Assembly (NCBI GenBank): GCA_002224055.1
Contig: AZLU01000068.1
Coordinates: 1-64,000 of the forward strand
Origin: Pezizomycotina sp. ARF18
Taxonomy: Eukaryota > Ascomycota
Reading direction: 5' to 3'
Length of the DNA stretch: 64,000 nt
The position numbers were made by a program, and so were the translations under genes. The notes beneath the pieces were generated by a model. It was not told the DNA's origin, searched no databases, and saw only the letters and a list, made by a program, of their open reading frames with translations. Within the stretch, counting starts at the first letter, position 1; each line of letters starts with the position of its first letter. Shown one piece after another: positions 36,001-47,604 of the stretch.

Positions 36001-37647
36001 GGCTGGTCTTAGTCCTTACGACCAGCACCCGGGCACCTCTCCGGCGGAAGGAAGGCACTTTAGCTTTCTGAGAAGCACGGCGTCTAGCACTATACCTCCC
36101 AAGCCTAACTTTTCTCAAGGGTCACCGAACGACAAGAAACCGGGCCAGCAGTAGGAGAAGGAACGCCCTAATATCTCTACTAGTCGCCGTATTCAAAGTT
36201 CTTGTTTTTTCGCATATATTTCGATATTTTTCTTAGCGTTCAGAACCACCAGTTTCCACCTTTCCTCGACGACCAAAGTTCCGCATAATGAACAGAACCG
36301 TGTATCTTTAGAAGCTTCAAAGGTACGCATTCAACGACCGCGAGGCGAATCGACATTAATATATAACATTTTATCCGGCAAAGTGCGCCTTTCAACCGGC
36401 AGGCGGAGAACGATTACGCGTTCGATAATGTCAGGTTATAATAATATTCGGTACCGCATGGGGCTTAGCGAAGTCTCACCGAAAAAACGCCTTCCGAGAT
36501 CCAGCCAAAATACGCGTAACGTCTTACCAGATAAACTGAAAAAAAAAGAAAAAAAAAAGCAGAAGTCGCTGAGGAAAGAAGGAGGAAGTTCTTGTTTCGC
36601 ACTGCATAGCGTAGTCTAGCATTATTGGAGTTTCATAAACTTGAAGTTTTTCCTATATATATCCTTTTTTTTATAGCATAATATAGGGAGTTGTCTGGGA
36701 ATCGGAAGCGATCAAAAGTAGTCAATTCAGCAGTCATTCCTGTATATATATCATTACTACCCAATATTACTTTAATGTTTTCTTGTTATTGCTTTCTTTA
36801 GATAATATAGACTATACACTCTGCTTTTTCTCAATATTCCTTTCTTGAGGTCCGGGATGTTTCGCTGCTGGAGCCGCAGATGGAACAGGTTTCAAAGAAC
36901 ATCCATAGGCCGCTTAAATGCCTCAGAGGCTTCAGGAGACGGTTTATAACTCATTACGAACTCAGTGCTCTCTTACCGTCTTACTCGTCAGATAGTCACA
37001 TAATTAACCGTAATGCTGTCCGTATTCTGGATGCCGGTTCGGATACATCCAGAGCCCCACAAAATGGCCCACCAGAGAAACATCGGAATAGCCAGAAGAT
37101 GTTACCCGTTGCGCCGATTACAAGCATGCGTGCTTGCCTGGCAATTGTCCTTTCCCTTGTCCTCCAAGTCCCAACTGAAAAAGGCGAACTCATCCCCAAT
37201 CATATACACTCAAAACGCCATAGATCTCGTGCTTCGGCCACCCTGGACAATATGACCATGAATCTTCCTTACCGCTCGAATAGGTAAGCCTTTGCAATGG
37301 GTTTGTTGCTGCCACATGAACAGGTTTGCATCGTGTTGGATCTTGTAAGGATAGAAATATCTCGCACCCGAAATTTTTTCTTTCACAGGGACAAGCATAT
37401 AAAGCAGATCAGATTAATCGTCAAAAGTGGAGAAAAAGCTGACCGACCACTTTTCGGTTTTCGATGAGATGGGCGTTTAAGCGAGCCCTATATTTTTTTT
37501 GGAACCTTTAAATAGGGTGTTGCCACGATGGTTTTGGGACTTTCTTTGTATTTCAGATGACTGACTGGTGTATTGGTGTATCCAGCAATATTTAAAGCCG
37601 TACTAATTAATGGATTCTATGATATTGCTACAAAACATCCTGAAGCA
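33067..37647. other. 4.6 kb without a recognised gene
   Basis: Frames up to 144 codons occur (33876-34310, 36880-37287), but none shows a motif or consistent codon signal. A 36-codon start at 37124 (MRACLAIVLSLVLQVPT) looks like a signal peptide but its continuation is unconvincing. A (minus) frame near 35672-35857 is protein-like and unassigned. Degraded genes may lie here. Confidence 0.35.
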
Positions 37648-38805
37648 ATGGCAATAACACCAACCGCCACCGCGACGGTGGCTGCAACAACGGTCACCGT
37701 CACGGCTACCCTCCTTTCCCGATCTACTTTGAGACGGATGGGGTGTTATAATCGTCGGTAAACTCCTCTTGATCGGCGTCGGCATCATGGTCATCGGCAT
37801 CGTCGGACTGAACCGACTGTCAATCATCCCGGTAATCGTTTCTACGGCCGCTGCTCTCGCAAACGGGCTGTGCTACTACGCTTTCTACGAATTACCCGTT
37901 TCCGCCAGGAGAGGAGCCACAGCGGTCGCGGACATGGCATGGGGAATCCAAGAGATCGGTTCACCGTTCTACTTGTATTTCATACTCAAGAAGATCCTCC
38001 CTGGTAAACAGAGAATGTTCTTTCTATGCGCGTACTGGGCGTTCACGTTCGCCCTGGTCGTCCTGCGGATTTGCATCACAGTGCTCGGCACCATAGCGCT
38101 CAGCGACCACACCTCGACGCTGGGTCCTACCATTACCCGCCTACACAACTCGTACTTCTCCGTACTGGCGGCTACGGAATGCATGAGCTCTTTCTTGCTA
38201 TTGAAGATGTTCTACAAAGCCGGGAAACGGAGCAAAAGCGTAGGAATGGATCGGAAGGCGACGCTTTTTCAGCATTTGGCTCGGAGTACTGAGATACGCC
38301 TCGCGACACTCGCCGGGATAGGTATAATGCGCGCGTGCACTTACTCTTTCGCCAATGCGAAATCGAGTGGGATGAACAGTCAACGCAGCTGACCGGCTGG
38401 CGAGCGTCATGTTGAATGTTTTCCCTGTTATTATGATGGTAGATCTCCTTAGCGCACGGTTATCGCACACGACGAGTCAGTACTACACCGGTCACGGTAG
38501 CAGCGACCGACAGGATCGTCCGGTAAGAAGAGCGACGCAGCCTCGTCCGAACCGCCAGCCGAATGGGTGGATACGATAGCGAGAGATTCGGAGAGTAATG
38601 GGGCCCGGTTTAGTCCAAGGATGCATATGGACGGTATTACTCCCCTTCGGCGGCGGTTAGGAATTACTCGATAGGCAGTTTGTATGAGACGCACGGCGGT
38701 GGCCAGACGATGAAGATATCGCCGCTGGCGTATTCGCTCGGAACGTTGCCTGATATTAAGGAGTTCCGTATGCAAAGCATAGCAAAATGCGCCTCAGGTT
38801 CGTGA
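37648..38805 (+). CDS. Predicted seven-transmembrane protein, unknown function
   Basis: Starts MAITPTATATVAATTVTVT, a Thr/Ala-rich outside segment. After a slip come seven hydrophobic segments: VIIVGKLLLIGVGIMVIGIV, IIPVIVSTAAALANGLCYYA, MAWGIQEIGSPFYLYFILKK, CAYWAFTFALVVLRICITVL, YFSVLAATECMSSFLLLKMF, LATLAGIGIMRACTYSF and SVMLNVFPVIMMVDLLS. A polar tail includes TSQYYTGHGSSDRQD, YSIGSLYETHGGGQTMK and SLGTLPDIKEFRMQS, ending at the stop at 38803-38805. The central 200 codons form one clean frame. The N-terminus and tail need slips. The topology suggests a receptor-like or transporter-like membrane protein. It is not of the SAT4 family found nearby, as its signature segments are absent. Its family is unrecognised. 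Confidence 0.6.
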
Positions 38806-39765
38806 GCGTCGGAGATACATGACAAGCTTCTTTTTTTTTCGTGTAGAACACCATGCAAAGGGGCTTTAGAATACTTCGATTAGTATATGAAATCAATCCA
38901 GTAGATAAAGAATAAGTGTTTGAGGCAAAACCATCTGTGTAACAAGAAGGCCCCGCGTTTTAGGCAGTCTCGTGACTTATTTGATAAAACATATCGGATA
39001 AACATAAACAATCAAATACGTGTTAAAAAAGTTGAATAATATCGATTTTGATCGATAATGTACTGGCAAAAGAGGTGAAACCCCAGGAGGAGTCGGAGCT
39101 TTTTGTGACTGTAAATAATCGGATCGTCTGCTCATTTGACGTGGTGATTCTGGTGAAAATCTGGTGTGGTGGCCGCGGGCTTAGCTGCCTGCCTAATCCT
39201 TCCTGACTGCGGCTCGACAATCCTTTCCATCGATAGACCCCTGGATGCTTACGCCATTCCTTCTCCCACACCTATGAATTACGATTGGACTCATTGGACT
39301 TTAGACGTTGAGGCTCCTGGGCAAAGTCTTTGGACTTTCCTTAGAGGTGCATGGCGTTTTTGAAGCTTTCGAGAAAAGATTGCGGAAGCGTCCGCAGTTG
39401 TGGATATTCTCCTCCAACCTGTCGTCACTTATATATCTGCCATTTCTCTGCGGCATCGTTACCCCATGCTCTTCCAAGAGAAAATTTGTCAAATAATATA
39501 ATGTCTCACCAAGGAATTTAAAAGATAAATAAAAAGAGCCGGCTCGAAGACTGTATCCACCCAGCTATTGAACTTTCGCTCTCTCTTCTTATTTTAATCT
39601 TGCAGAGACTAGATCCTGGGAGTAGGACGCAATTTCTTTTCAAATCCTTTCGCATCCACTTACCATCGATCTGGTTTCTGTGGGTCAAAGTTTACCAGTA
39701 GTCCGGATGCGATCGCCGTCGTAGTAACAATGTCGAAGAACGTCACGTTATTCACCACGACCTAG
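38806..39765. other. Intergenic
   Basis: About 960 bases. Short frames at 39166-39363 and 39308-39496 are unassigned. It includes the probable promoter of the next gene. Confidence 0.35.
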
Positions 39766-41389
39766 ATGAGGCTGCTGTAGGCCTGTTCACGATACTGAAC
39801 GTCGTCTTCGCGCAGATTGCGCCGACTTTCCAGCCTGAGCCGATGATATACCTCTTCCCGAAGATATACGAGTTCACGTCGTCTTCGCCTAATGCCTCTG
39901 ACGACGCGGTGGCCTCGTTTCTCGGGTCTAAAGCGTCTGATGTTGCGAAACTGCGGAAGGTGCTAGATCAACAGTATCTCGGAATAGGTTTCGATGATGC
40001 AGTGGCACAATCCGCCGTTGCGGCAGGAAAGGTGCCGCATTTTGATTACGTGAATTACGTTCCGCTTGCGGCGGTCGGATCGCGATCACGTCGATATTAA
40101 TGGCGCTCAGATTCTACTCTAGGTCAAAGACTGTGACTACGAAGGAGAGGATTATGGCGCACGATTGGGTCATGCTCGTTGCTTGGGTTATGACCGTTAT
40201 GTGGGAGATATCGGCCTTAGCTCGTAAGTGTTTCCAGCATCCTGCCTGCGCCGATGAAATATTGCTGACATTGATTATAATATTATAGAAGCTAGAATTC
40301 CCGGTATGTAATTCTCTTACACAGAAACTATTTTACCAGTCTCGGTTAATTGAAGTTAAACAAATGCCCTTGTAGATATATTCAAGCAATCTTATGATTT
40401 AACATATCGAAACTTTCAACTCGGACAAGTGGTCAGTTGATAAATGCACCCCGGATTCATAAGACATGTATCCTGTTGGTTATTTGTCGTTTGTTTGCTA
40501 ACATACCTCGAAAGGCTGTAGTTCTCATTCTCCCTGATTGTAACCTACCAATTGTTCTTCTCTTGCCGAAGACTTCTATCCTTCTCTTCTACGGATCAAT
40601 CTTCCCCCGCCATACTTCAAAGCGGTTCCACTACTTCCTCTACCTAACGTTCACGATCGCGCTTCTGAGCAGCATCTGCCAGAGCCTCGGCTGTATGTTT
40701 TCCTGCATCCCGGTCGACGCGTGGAACGATTACCTGGACGCCGTATGCGCATTTGATTGGCAGCTTACGGCGAGATACACAACGATCGTCAACATCTTGA
40801 ACGATCTCATGATACTGTGAGTGCGCTGTGAACACAAGTTATAAATCGAAACCCCGCAAAAATAATCACGATAGTACGCGGATTTGAATTATAAATACTT
40901 ACCACGATTTGGACTAGACTTATCCCTATTCCGATCGTGTGGAAGCTCAGGATGAGCATCCAGGAACGGTTACTCGTGCTTGCTACGTTGGGCCTTGGTA
41001 GCGCGTAAGTATCATACTTTCACCAGCCCGTTTCTTAACATGTTACTTACAGACTCATCCAGATCTTGCGTTGCCTCTGCCATACGACTATATTTCCTTG
41101 TCAAAGAACAGACGCTAGGCACGGATCACTGTTTCATAATGAACTGTGTTCGATGGTGGAGCTCAACGTCGCCATAATATGCTCGTGCGCGCCGTCGATG
41201 AGGCTGCTCATTGGAAAGTACTGGCCACGGTTACTGGGGACAAGACCCGTGAAGAGTAAGCGGGTCTCTAGGATCCTAGCGATGGCCGGTGGAGCTGCTA
41301 TTCTTGAGAACTTGGATGACGGCGCGTCGGAAAAAGAGGAGGAGCATACCGCCTTCGGATCAGAGATCGAGTATGCAACCTATTGTTGA
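39766..41389 (+). CDS. PTH11-like integral membrane protein with N-terminal extracellular domain
   Basis: A rhodopsin-fold PTH11-like protein of the plasma membrane. The signal peptide (MRLL then TILNVVFA) is followed by a luminal domain (EFTSSSPNASDDAVASFLGS, KVPHFDYVNYVPLAAVG), then TM segments. The last of these slips at 40077: restoring GGG gives VGIAITSILMALRFYSR, a continuous TM helix. Next come HDWVMLVAWVMTVM, an intron 40224-40288, YDLTYRNFQLGQV, LLPKTSILLFYGSIFP, YLTFTIALLSSICQSLGCMF, CIPVDAWN, LIPIPIVWKLRMS, and VELNVAIICSCAPSMRLLIG, with a charged tail. SILLFY, the CIPVD Cys region and ELNVAIIC are hallmarks of the family. At least four short introns are visible. Confidence 0.75.
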
Positions 41390-43610
41390 CCATCATGATG
41401 GAGACACTCGGCGAGGTGTTAATGTAGAGAGGAATATGAGTGGGAGACTATAGTTTGAGGGTACCTAATTGGTGGGATATGTTTAAACGTGTTAGCTACT
41501 AATAGGACCCGATTTTTTACGAAGTGCATTTAACATCGTTACGTCACAGCTTGACTTTAATCCGGATATATCTAGTCTTGGGCGCCTAAGTAGGGTAGCA
41601 AGTACACTATAGGACCTATATCGAGTAAGAGGTGTGACCGGTTTCTCACGACTCTTCATAGTTCAAAATCCCGGGCGGTATCCCTAGTGCTTTATATAAA
41701 TAAGTAGATCGATGCTCGCTTTTAGTGAAGTGTTTATATCGAGTGTTTGCGGCTGAGGTGTCACATGTAAGTGCCAAGGCTGAACATCTCAGCCGATGGA
41801 ACGACTGAAAAGCTTATCTTCATAAAAATCTCAATTAAGGGCTGAAATTTTGAAATAATTGCTCGAGAGGTCCGAATGGAGTCTCCAAAGCTGAGGCTAA
41901 CGTCGCCAATACTGAGATATATAACGTGTTCTTACCCAGGCCCGTCCGTTGTTGTTGATGTTCTTCTCATCGTTCCGGTTCGCATACAGTAACTCACGCA
42001 ACTTCTGAAGCGACCGTATTATTCCTCCAAATTCGGTAAACACCTCCCCTCAAAACGACAAGCGAGGTTTTGGGCTATCCCAGATCACCATGCTGAGCAC
42101 GAGCACCTCCTTGCTTTGTATTTCTGATCGCCGCTGTTGTAGCGGAAGGGCTCTGGATCAGTACACCGTAATTCATCCTGTTTACTGTCCGTCCATCAAT
42201 GTCCTGTAGTGATGATTTTCCTGACGCTCGTCGTCCCAGTGCCAATGTTCTTAGTTGTCAGCCTATTGTCCTGAGTTGGTATGGCGGAATTCCGCCCTAT
42301 ACTCTGGACATCTACCCAGGTTAGCGTGCCCTTTCATTATGGCTTTTTTTTTTTTGAACCAAGCCTCTTATTGTGAATGACAATATGACATCAATCTTTG
42401 GTTTTTGAATTGCAGAAACTATACTCTCTCTCTCACTTTCTCTCTCTCTCTCTTTTTTCGTTCTTGGTGAATTGAGAAATTCAACACCTAACTATCTTGA
42501 TACAGGCGAAAACCCCGGGCCACGCCTCTCCAGTCTATGCTCGGGGAACGATGAATGCAATCTACTTCACCTGGGTACCTTCTTTCCCCCCAGGTATGCA
42601 CCTAAAAATCTCGATCTCCGCCCTTGGAGCTTTTGTTATTTCAACTCACTCACCCGCATCCACCGAATGGTTTCTGACGAATCATCCATAGGTACATCTC
42701 TGAGCTTGGCCCTGCGTGATTCCTATGGGACGTGGTGCAGACAGGTAAAGTTATCACAATTCCCTGTGGTGGCCTCCTCGAATTATCTGTTATAGAGAAT
42801 GCGAGTTTCTAACGGGTAGCTGTACCGTCTTTTTCAAACAGCACCTTTCACGGTTCAACCCGGTTGGCCAACAGATTGTATCAATCAAGACATGCAACCA
42901 TCCGGTTCTCAGCAGTAGACCAGCCTCCATTGGCTTCGTGTTCGAAAGGGAATGGAGTGGCTCCTTAGTAGTAACTAAGAATAAATGGAGTGTCTGTATT
43001 TAGGCTAGACGACTCTTGTGTTTCCTTCATTACGGGAAGGTTTTTTGGCATTATTCGACTTTCAAGGCTGAGGAAAGGCGACAAAATAGAGCCGAGTAAC
43101 GGAACTTGTTAAAGGCATGAGGACGAAGGGGTGTATGTGGATACTTATTCAGAGTTGCGAGCTCGGTATATCACGATTGCTAGGTAGTTCAAATATCTAT
43201 ATGTATATACACATACTGTATATTGAAAAATTAAGCTTATAAGCTTTGTTCTATCTGTAGGCTTTCATTCCACATGAACCTGTAAAAAAAGCACCACGGG
43301 GGACGGGCGATAATCAGTTTTCACATATGTGTATCATGAGAATAAGGAGAAATACATCTCTAAGAACTAAATGTATTGACTTACGGGTAAGTGGAATCCA
43401 TCAAAACCATACGGAAATATCTTCCAAAGATGTGTCATCGGGACGCACGCCCGAGAATACCTTGGAGCAATCAACCATGGTTCTGATCTGGGGGCTCGTT
43501 GCCCTGTTATCTGAGAGAGCATCACGTTGGTTTTAATATTCTAACAAGCAAGGAATGGTAAAATGTCGGCCTAGTAAGCCGATCTAGGAGGCCTGCGCTT
43601 CTTTATTATA
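41390..43610. other. 2.2 kb without a recognised gene
   Basis: Contains a CT repeat (42421-42456). Overlapping frames at 42472-42795 are protein-like but unassigned. Ends with TA (43609-43610), the left target dinucleotide of the MITE. Confidence 0.35.
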
Positions 43611-44281
43611 CAGTCAGTGGACAAAAGTGTTGGGACACTTGCCTAAAACGGCAATTTCTTCAAGTTCTATAATATCTTAAATTAACGATAACTCACTCAA
43701 TTATTGTTCGATTTTTATAAAATTGAAATTTATGTTTATCATATATATATAATAACATATTAAAATCTTACAAAATTTTATATAATATTAAATTTTATAT
43801 TATTTTTTAAAATTTTATATATAAAAAATATATATTATTTTAAACTTACATTATAACCTCAGTATTTAATAAAAATTTATAAAATTAAAATATATTATAG
43901 ATTTTATATTAGTCTAATACATAATTAAATTTTAAAAAATTTATTATAAATTAAGCTATATATAATTTTTAAATTTTAAGTAGTTTAAAACCGCACGTTT
44001 TTCGTGTAATTTTACGTATTTACATATAAAAAGTGCGTGAAGTACGTGTTTTTAAAAATACGTAAAATATTAAAAATTACTACGTCATGAATTTTTAATA
44101 AATTCTTTTAAAATTTTAATATATGTTAGTTTACGATATATATTATAATATATTTAAATTTCAGCTAATTTTATCGAGTTGTCGTTGCGCTATTGTTAAT
44201 TGAAAAAGTATAAAAATCATACTTTTGTATGGGAAAACTGCCGTTTTAGGAAAGTGTCCCAACACTTTTGTCCACTGACTG
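43611..44281. mobile_element. Tc1/mariner-type MITE with 43-bp TIRs
   Basis: A 671-bp element flanked by TA on both sides (43609-43610, 44282-44283). Its ends are near-identical inverted repeats beginning CAGTCAGTGGACAAAAGTGT and running about 43 bp to CTAAAACGGCA, with one mismatch. TA duplication and this terminal wording point to a Tc1/mariner superfamily element mobilised in trans. The interior is extremely AT-rich with no transposase frame, consistent with RIP. It contains a smaller inverted segment around ATTTTACGTATTT (about 44016 and 44060). Confidence 0.85.
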
Positions 44282-44676
44282 TATGAATATGGTTTTAGAA
44301 GCCGTTGGTGTTACATATGTCCGTGCCAGCTCGAACGCGTATTGCGACAGCCGCTTTCTCCCAATGGGACAAAGAACAGAATGTCAACGGGTGAGATTAT
44401 GAAAGCTAGTTTGGACGGTAGCATGTTCAGGTGTCAGTCCGGTGCGGTTGCGTTCCAAGTCTTCCGGGAGTGCTTCTTTGTTCTCTTTTAATTGTTCGTA
44501 TCAGGGGCCACTGGCCAGTCGCCGACCAATCTCGCTTCCATCCTATTGGGACTTTGATTCAGCCTCTCAGGACTGCAGCTCAAGGAAGCGTTTTACAGGG
44601 GTGGTCGCTTGGTGTCTCCGTGTTGGGGCTAGTCTGACCCCGTCTTTGTCATACTCTCGCATCTTCCGTTTCTTAT
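44282..44676. other. Intergenic right of the MITE
   Basis: About 395 bases. Overlapping short frames, none recognised. Confidence 0.35.
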
Positions 44677-45057
44677 TCAAGCCAAGTCGCCCCGCAAGAA
44701 CTGTCCGTTGCCTTCGATGGTACGAAATCCTTTGTCATCGAGAACTCGAGGCGTCGGCCTCGCATCTTGGAGAAAGTAGTAATATGATGCTGAGACAAGG
44801 ATAGCACCCCGTAATGCAAGATGCTGTAATAAGGAGATTATATTCGCCGTGTCCATACTAGACAACTGGTGGAGGTTTCTATTTTGGGCTTTCTGCATTT
44901 TTACAGACACTTTCCCCGTGCCAGTGTTGGTAATTCCAACACCGTAATAACAGGAATCTGGAGGCGCGATGCAACGTGGTTTGGCGCCGAGAACACCTGT
45001 AAGGAGCGGGTACTGCAGCTCATATATCATGCAAATGCAACGTGATGTGTCCTTCAA
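44677..45057 (-). CDS. Hypothetical protein, 126 residues
   Basis: An intact 126-codon frame, divergent from the SAT4-like gene whose ATG is 62 bp away. It starts MKDTSRCICMIYELQYPLLT and includes CIAPPDSCYYGVGITNTGTG and LLQHLALRGAILVSASYYYF. There is no signal peptide or known motif. Being the longest clean frame in its area argues weakly for a gene, as does the divergent position. Chance is not excluded. Confidence 0.28.
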   Translation of the reverse strand: MKDTSRCICMIYELQYPLLTGVLGAKPRCIAPPDSCYYGVGITNTGTGKVSVKMQKAQNRNLHQLSSMDTANIISLLQHLALRGAILVSASYYYFLQDARPTPRVLDDKGFRTIEGNGQFLRGDLA

Positions 45058-45118
45058 CGACTTCTTTAGTTTATAGATCTATGATCTAGTTAGCTATACT
45101 GAGTCTCTTGTATCTGCG

Positions 45119-46813
45119 ATGTGGAACGTCCAAGCCCCGCGGGCGATAGTAAGCTTCCTAGCCTTTAAACTCAACATGTTCTCGCAACAAACTAACCTTG
45201 CACTTCATGTAGGATCTCGATATCGCATGGCTCGTTATAACATTTGTCTTTGTTGCCCTGCGCGTCTATGTACAAGCCTACCGACTCCGAAATTTCGGTC
45301 TCCCCGACGCCTGATAATATTAGCCTGGTTCTGCTTCCTCGGCGATGCGGTGAACGATTATTTCACTTACAAGTACGGCTTCTGGGACAAGCGGCTGAAG
45401 TATAGCGTCGGCGGGGCGCTGCCGGATTACAATAACATTGTTACTGATCATGATGAATTGAGGAAGGCGTTCATTGTATGTTTCTTCATACTGTTGGAGA
45501 CCGATTCTTCTGAAACCTCAAAACGTATAGATTATAAATTTGCTACTCCTTACTAACTGTTTGGAAAGCTTATGTACGCTATCCAACCGCTCTACTTCGT
45601 CGAACTCAACAGCATAAAATTCGCGTTCCTCCTCCTCTACCTCCAACTATTCCCTCCGGATATGATCCACCTGCGGCGAGCGTTATACTTCACTTTCGGT
45701 CTCGTCGCACTCGGTTCCATCTCCATTATCCTCCTAAGTTTACTCTGGTGCACCCCGTATCCCGAAACTGGACCATGAACCCAGAAGAGCGGTGCTTATC
45801 GTGGGCCGTCATCCCGATCTACTTCTACAGCACAGGCCTGAACATCGTTTCAGATATCCTCGTCTATGCCCTCCCATTTTTCCTGATACCGAGGTTATAC
45901 TCTGCCGCGTCTTCCCTCGGAAGGCTGGTGGGTATCGCGCTGATGTTTTCGCTGGGGCTGCTGTGCATTGTTTGTACCGTCTGCCGTATAGCCTTGGCGG
46001 GTGTTAACGCGGATGCGGCAACCATCGCGATATGGTTTTCGGCGGAGCAGGCAGTCGCTATTATTGTAGTGTGCTGTCCACCGTTGAGATTTTTACCGTG
46101 GAGTAAGGCAGCGGGGACGAGGAGAAATTCACCTCCGGCGACGTGGAGGGTGAAAAAGGGAACGCGGGGAGGGTTGTTGTGACTGAATTTGGGACGATTA
46201 TACCCGCGACGCAGGCCTGTTCGGATGATACTACAGGTTATCCGGGTACCATAATTGAGGAAGGTAACATGTTCGACGTAGAGGAGAGGGGGTTGGCGCC
46301 ACGAACGAGCGTTCGTGCTGGAAACGAGGTAGACGATGTGGTCGGCTACTATATGCGTGCAGAACCAACACCTGAGCCGAAGAGATCGGTTGGCTTAGGC
46401 TGGATCAGACTCAAATCGAAGATAGGATCATCTCCATCACCATCGAACTCCACCTTCGGCGGGACCTTGAGGAGCGCGGCAACGTTTGGTGGAAGGAATA
46501 AACCGAGAACACAGGCAAGAAACGCAACTGAAAGTTCTAAGAACGAGGTGGAACAGTATAAATTGAATTTGGTTTGGCATCTCTAGGAGATGCCAGCGAC
46601 GACACCGCTCCTAGGCCACCATCCCTGGCAATGGGCTCCAGTCGGAAGTCCGGATCAGCAGTGTTCGGCTTAAGCACAATTGAAAACAATAGCCGGAGAG
46701 AGAGTCGGATGACTTTAGCGTCGTCCTTTTCTGAGGAACCTAGGCAGACGGAAAGAAGAAAATCTAGGGTCAGCGTTGGGTCTATGACTTTCGGGCGTAA
46801 ATCCTGGAAATGA
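45119..46813 (+). CDS. SAT4/PTH11-like rhodopsin-fold membrane protein
   Basis: Same family as the locus at 24858. Exon 1 is ten codons (MWNVQAPRAI), then an intron 45149-45212 with an ACTAAC branch site. Exon 2 has DIAWLVITFVFVALRVYVQA and a slip at 45310-45311, where one C is missing: CCC restores DALIILAWFCF. It continues NDYFTYKYGFWDKRLKYSV to a second intron, 45476-45568 (TACTAAC branch site). Exon 3 has MYAIQPLYFVELNSIKFAFL, GSISIILLSLLWCTP (slip), VSRNW, IVSDILVYALPFFLIPRL, GIALMFSLGLLCIVCTVCRI and AEQAVAIIVVCCPPLRF. The cytoplasmic tail of about 230 residues ends VGSMTFGRKSWK. Ligand and signalling partner are unknown. The long Ser-rich tail suggests phosphorylation. Confidence 0.78.
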
Positions 46814-47604
46814 AATATGATCGTGTAATCGTATATGTACTTCAGTTTTTATCGAATCAATAACGGGTTTTATGTATACGTTATGCGTCTCATACTCGTC
46901 CGGGATGTATTGTAAGAATTATAAAGATTTAAGAGTATCTATCATCCAGCCTACCCGAATGTCGTTCGGGTTTCAAGGATATATGTTTATTTTGAATCAG
47001 AAACTGATACCGTAATCTCTAATCGCCACAAAACACATAGATTGAGTTAATTATCATGACACCGGCAAGTTAGGAAAATTGAATCTTCTATTTCTTTTCT
47101 AACGATCGGTTCTATCAGTTATGGAACAATACTAGGGAGCGTATTCTAGCCTTTATGTACAGCTATGAGTATGAAACTTTTATATGAACAAGAAAAGGGA
47201 AAAGAAGTCCGTAGTCTGCTTTGTCACCTGAGTAGCTGGCCAGACCACCGAGATGGCAAGGCAGATGCCAATCGCTCGAAGACTCGTCCTAGTTAGTCTT
47301 CTTCCTCCGTGCGCTGCAAGAAAGAAGAAGAGTAGCACGTATCTCCAAGACGTTGGAATGAAAAACATACTCGTTTAGAGTATGAAATGCAGTGGGAAGC
47401 ACTGCGAAGAAGAAGAGGAAGAAACTTGCTGAAACACGGGTATCTGGTTGGATATCTCAACAAAAGAAAGACAGAAACAAAGGAAACGGATTGATTTTGC
47501 AAGAAAAACGAAAAGAGAAAAAAGATAAGTTGCGATACTGGATACTGTCAGTATGAGAAAGACATGGTTGTCTTGACAAATGCTTCCTCTTCGCTATGAT
47601 GTCC
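46814..47604. other. Intergenic between convergent genes
   Basis: About 790 bases between two 3' ends. No gene recognised. Confidence 0.4.
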
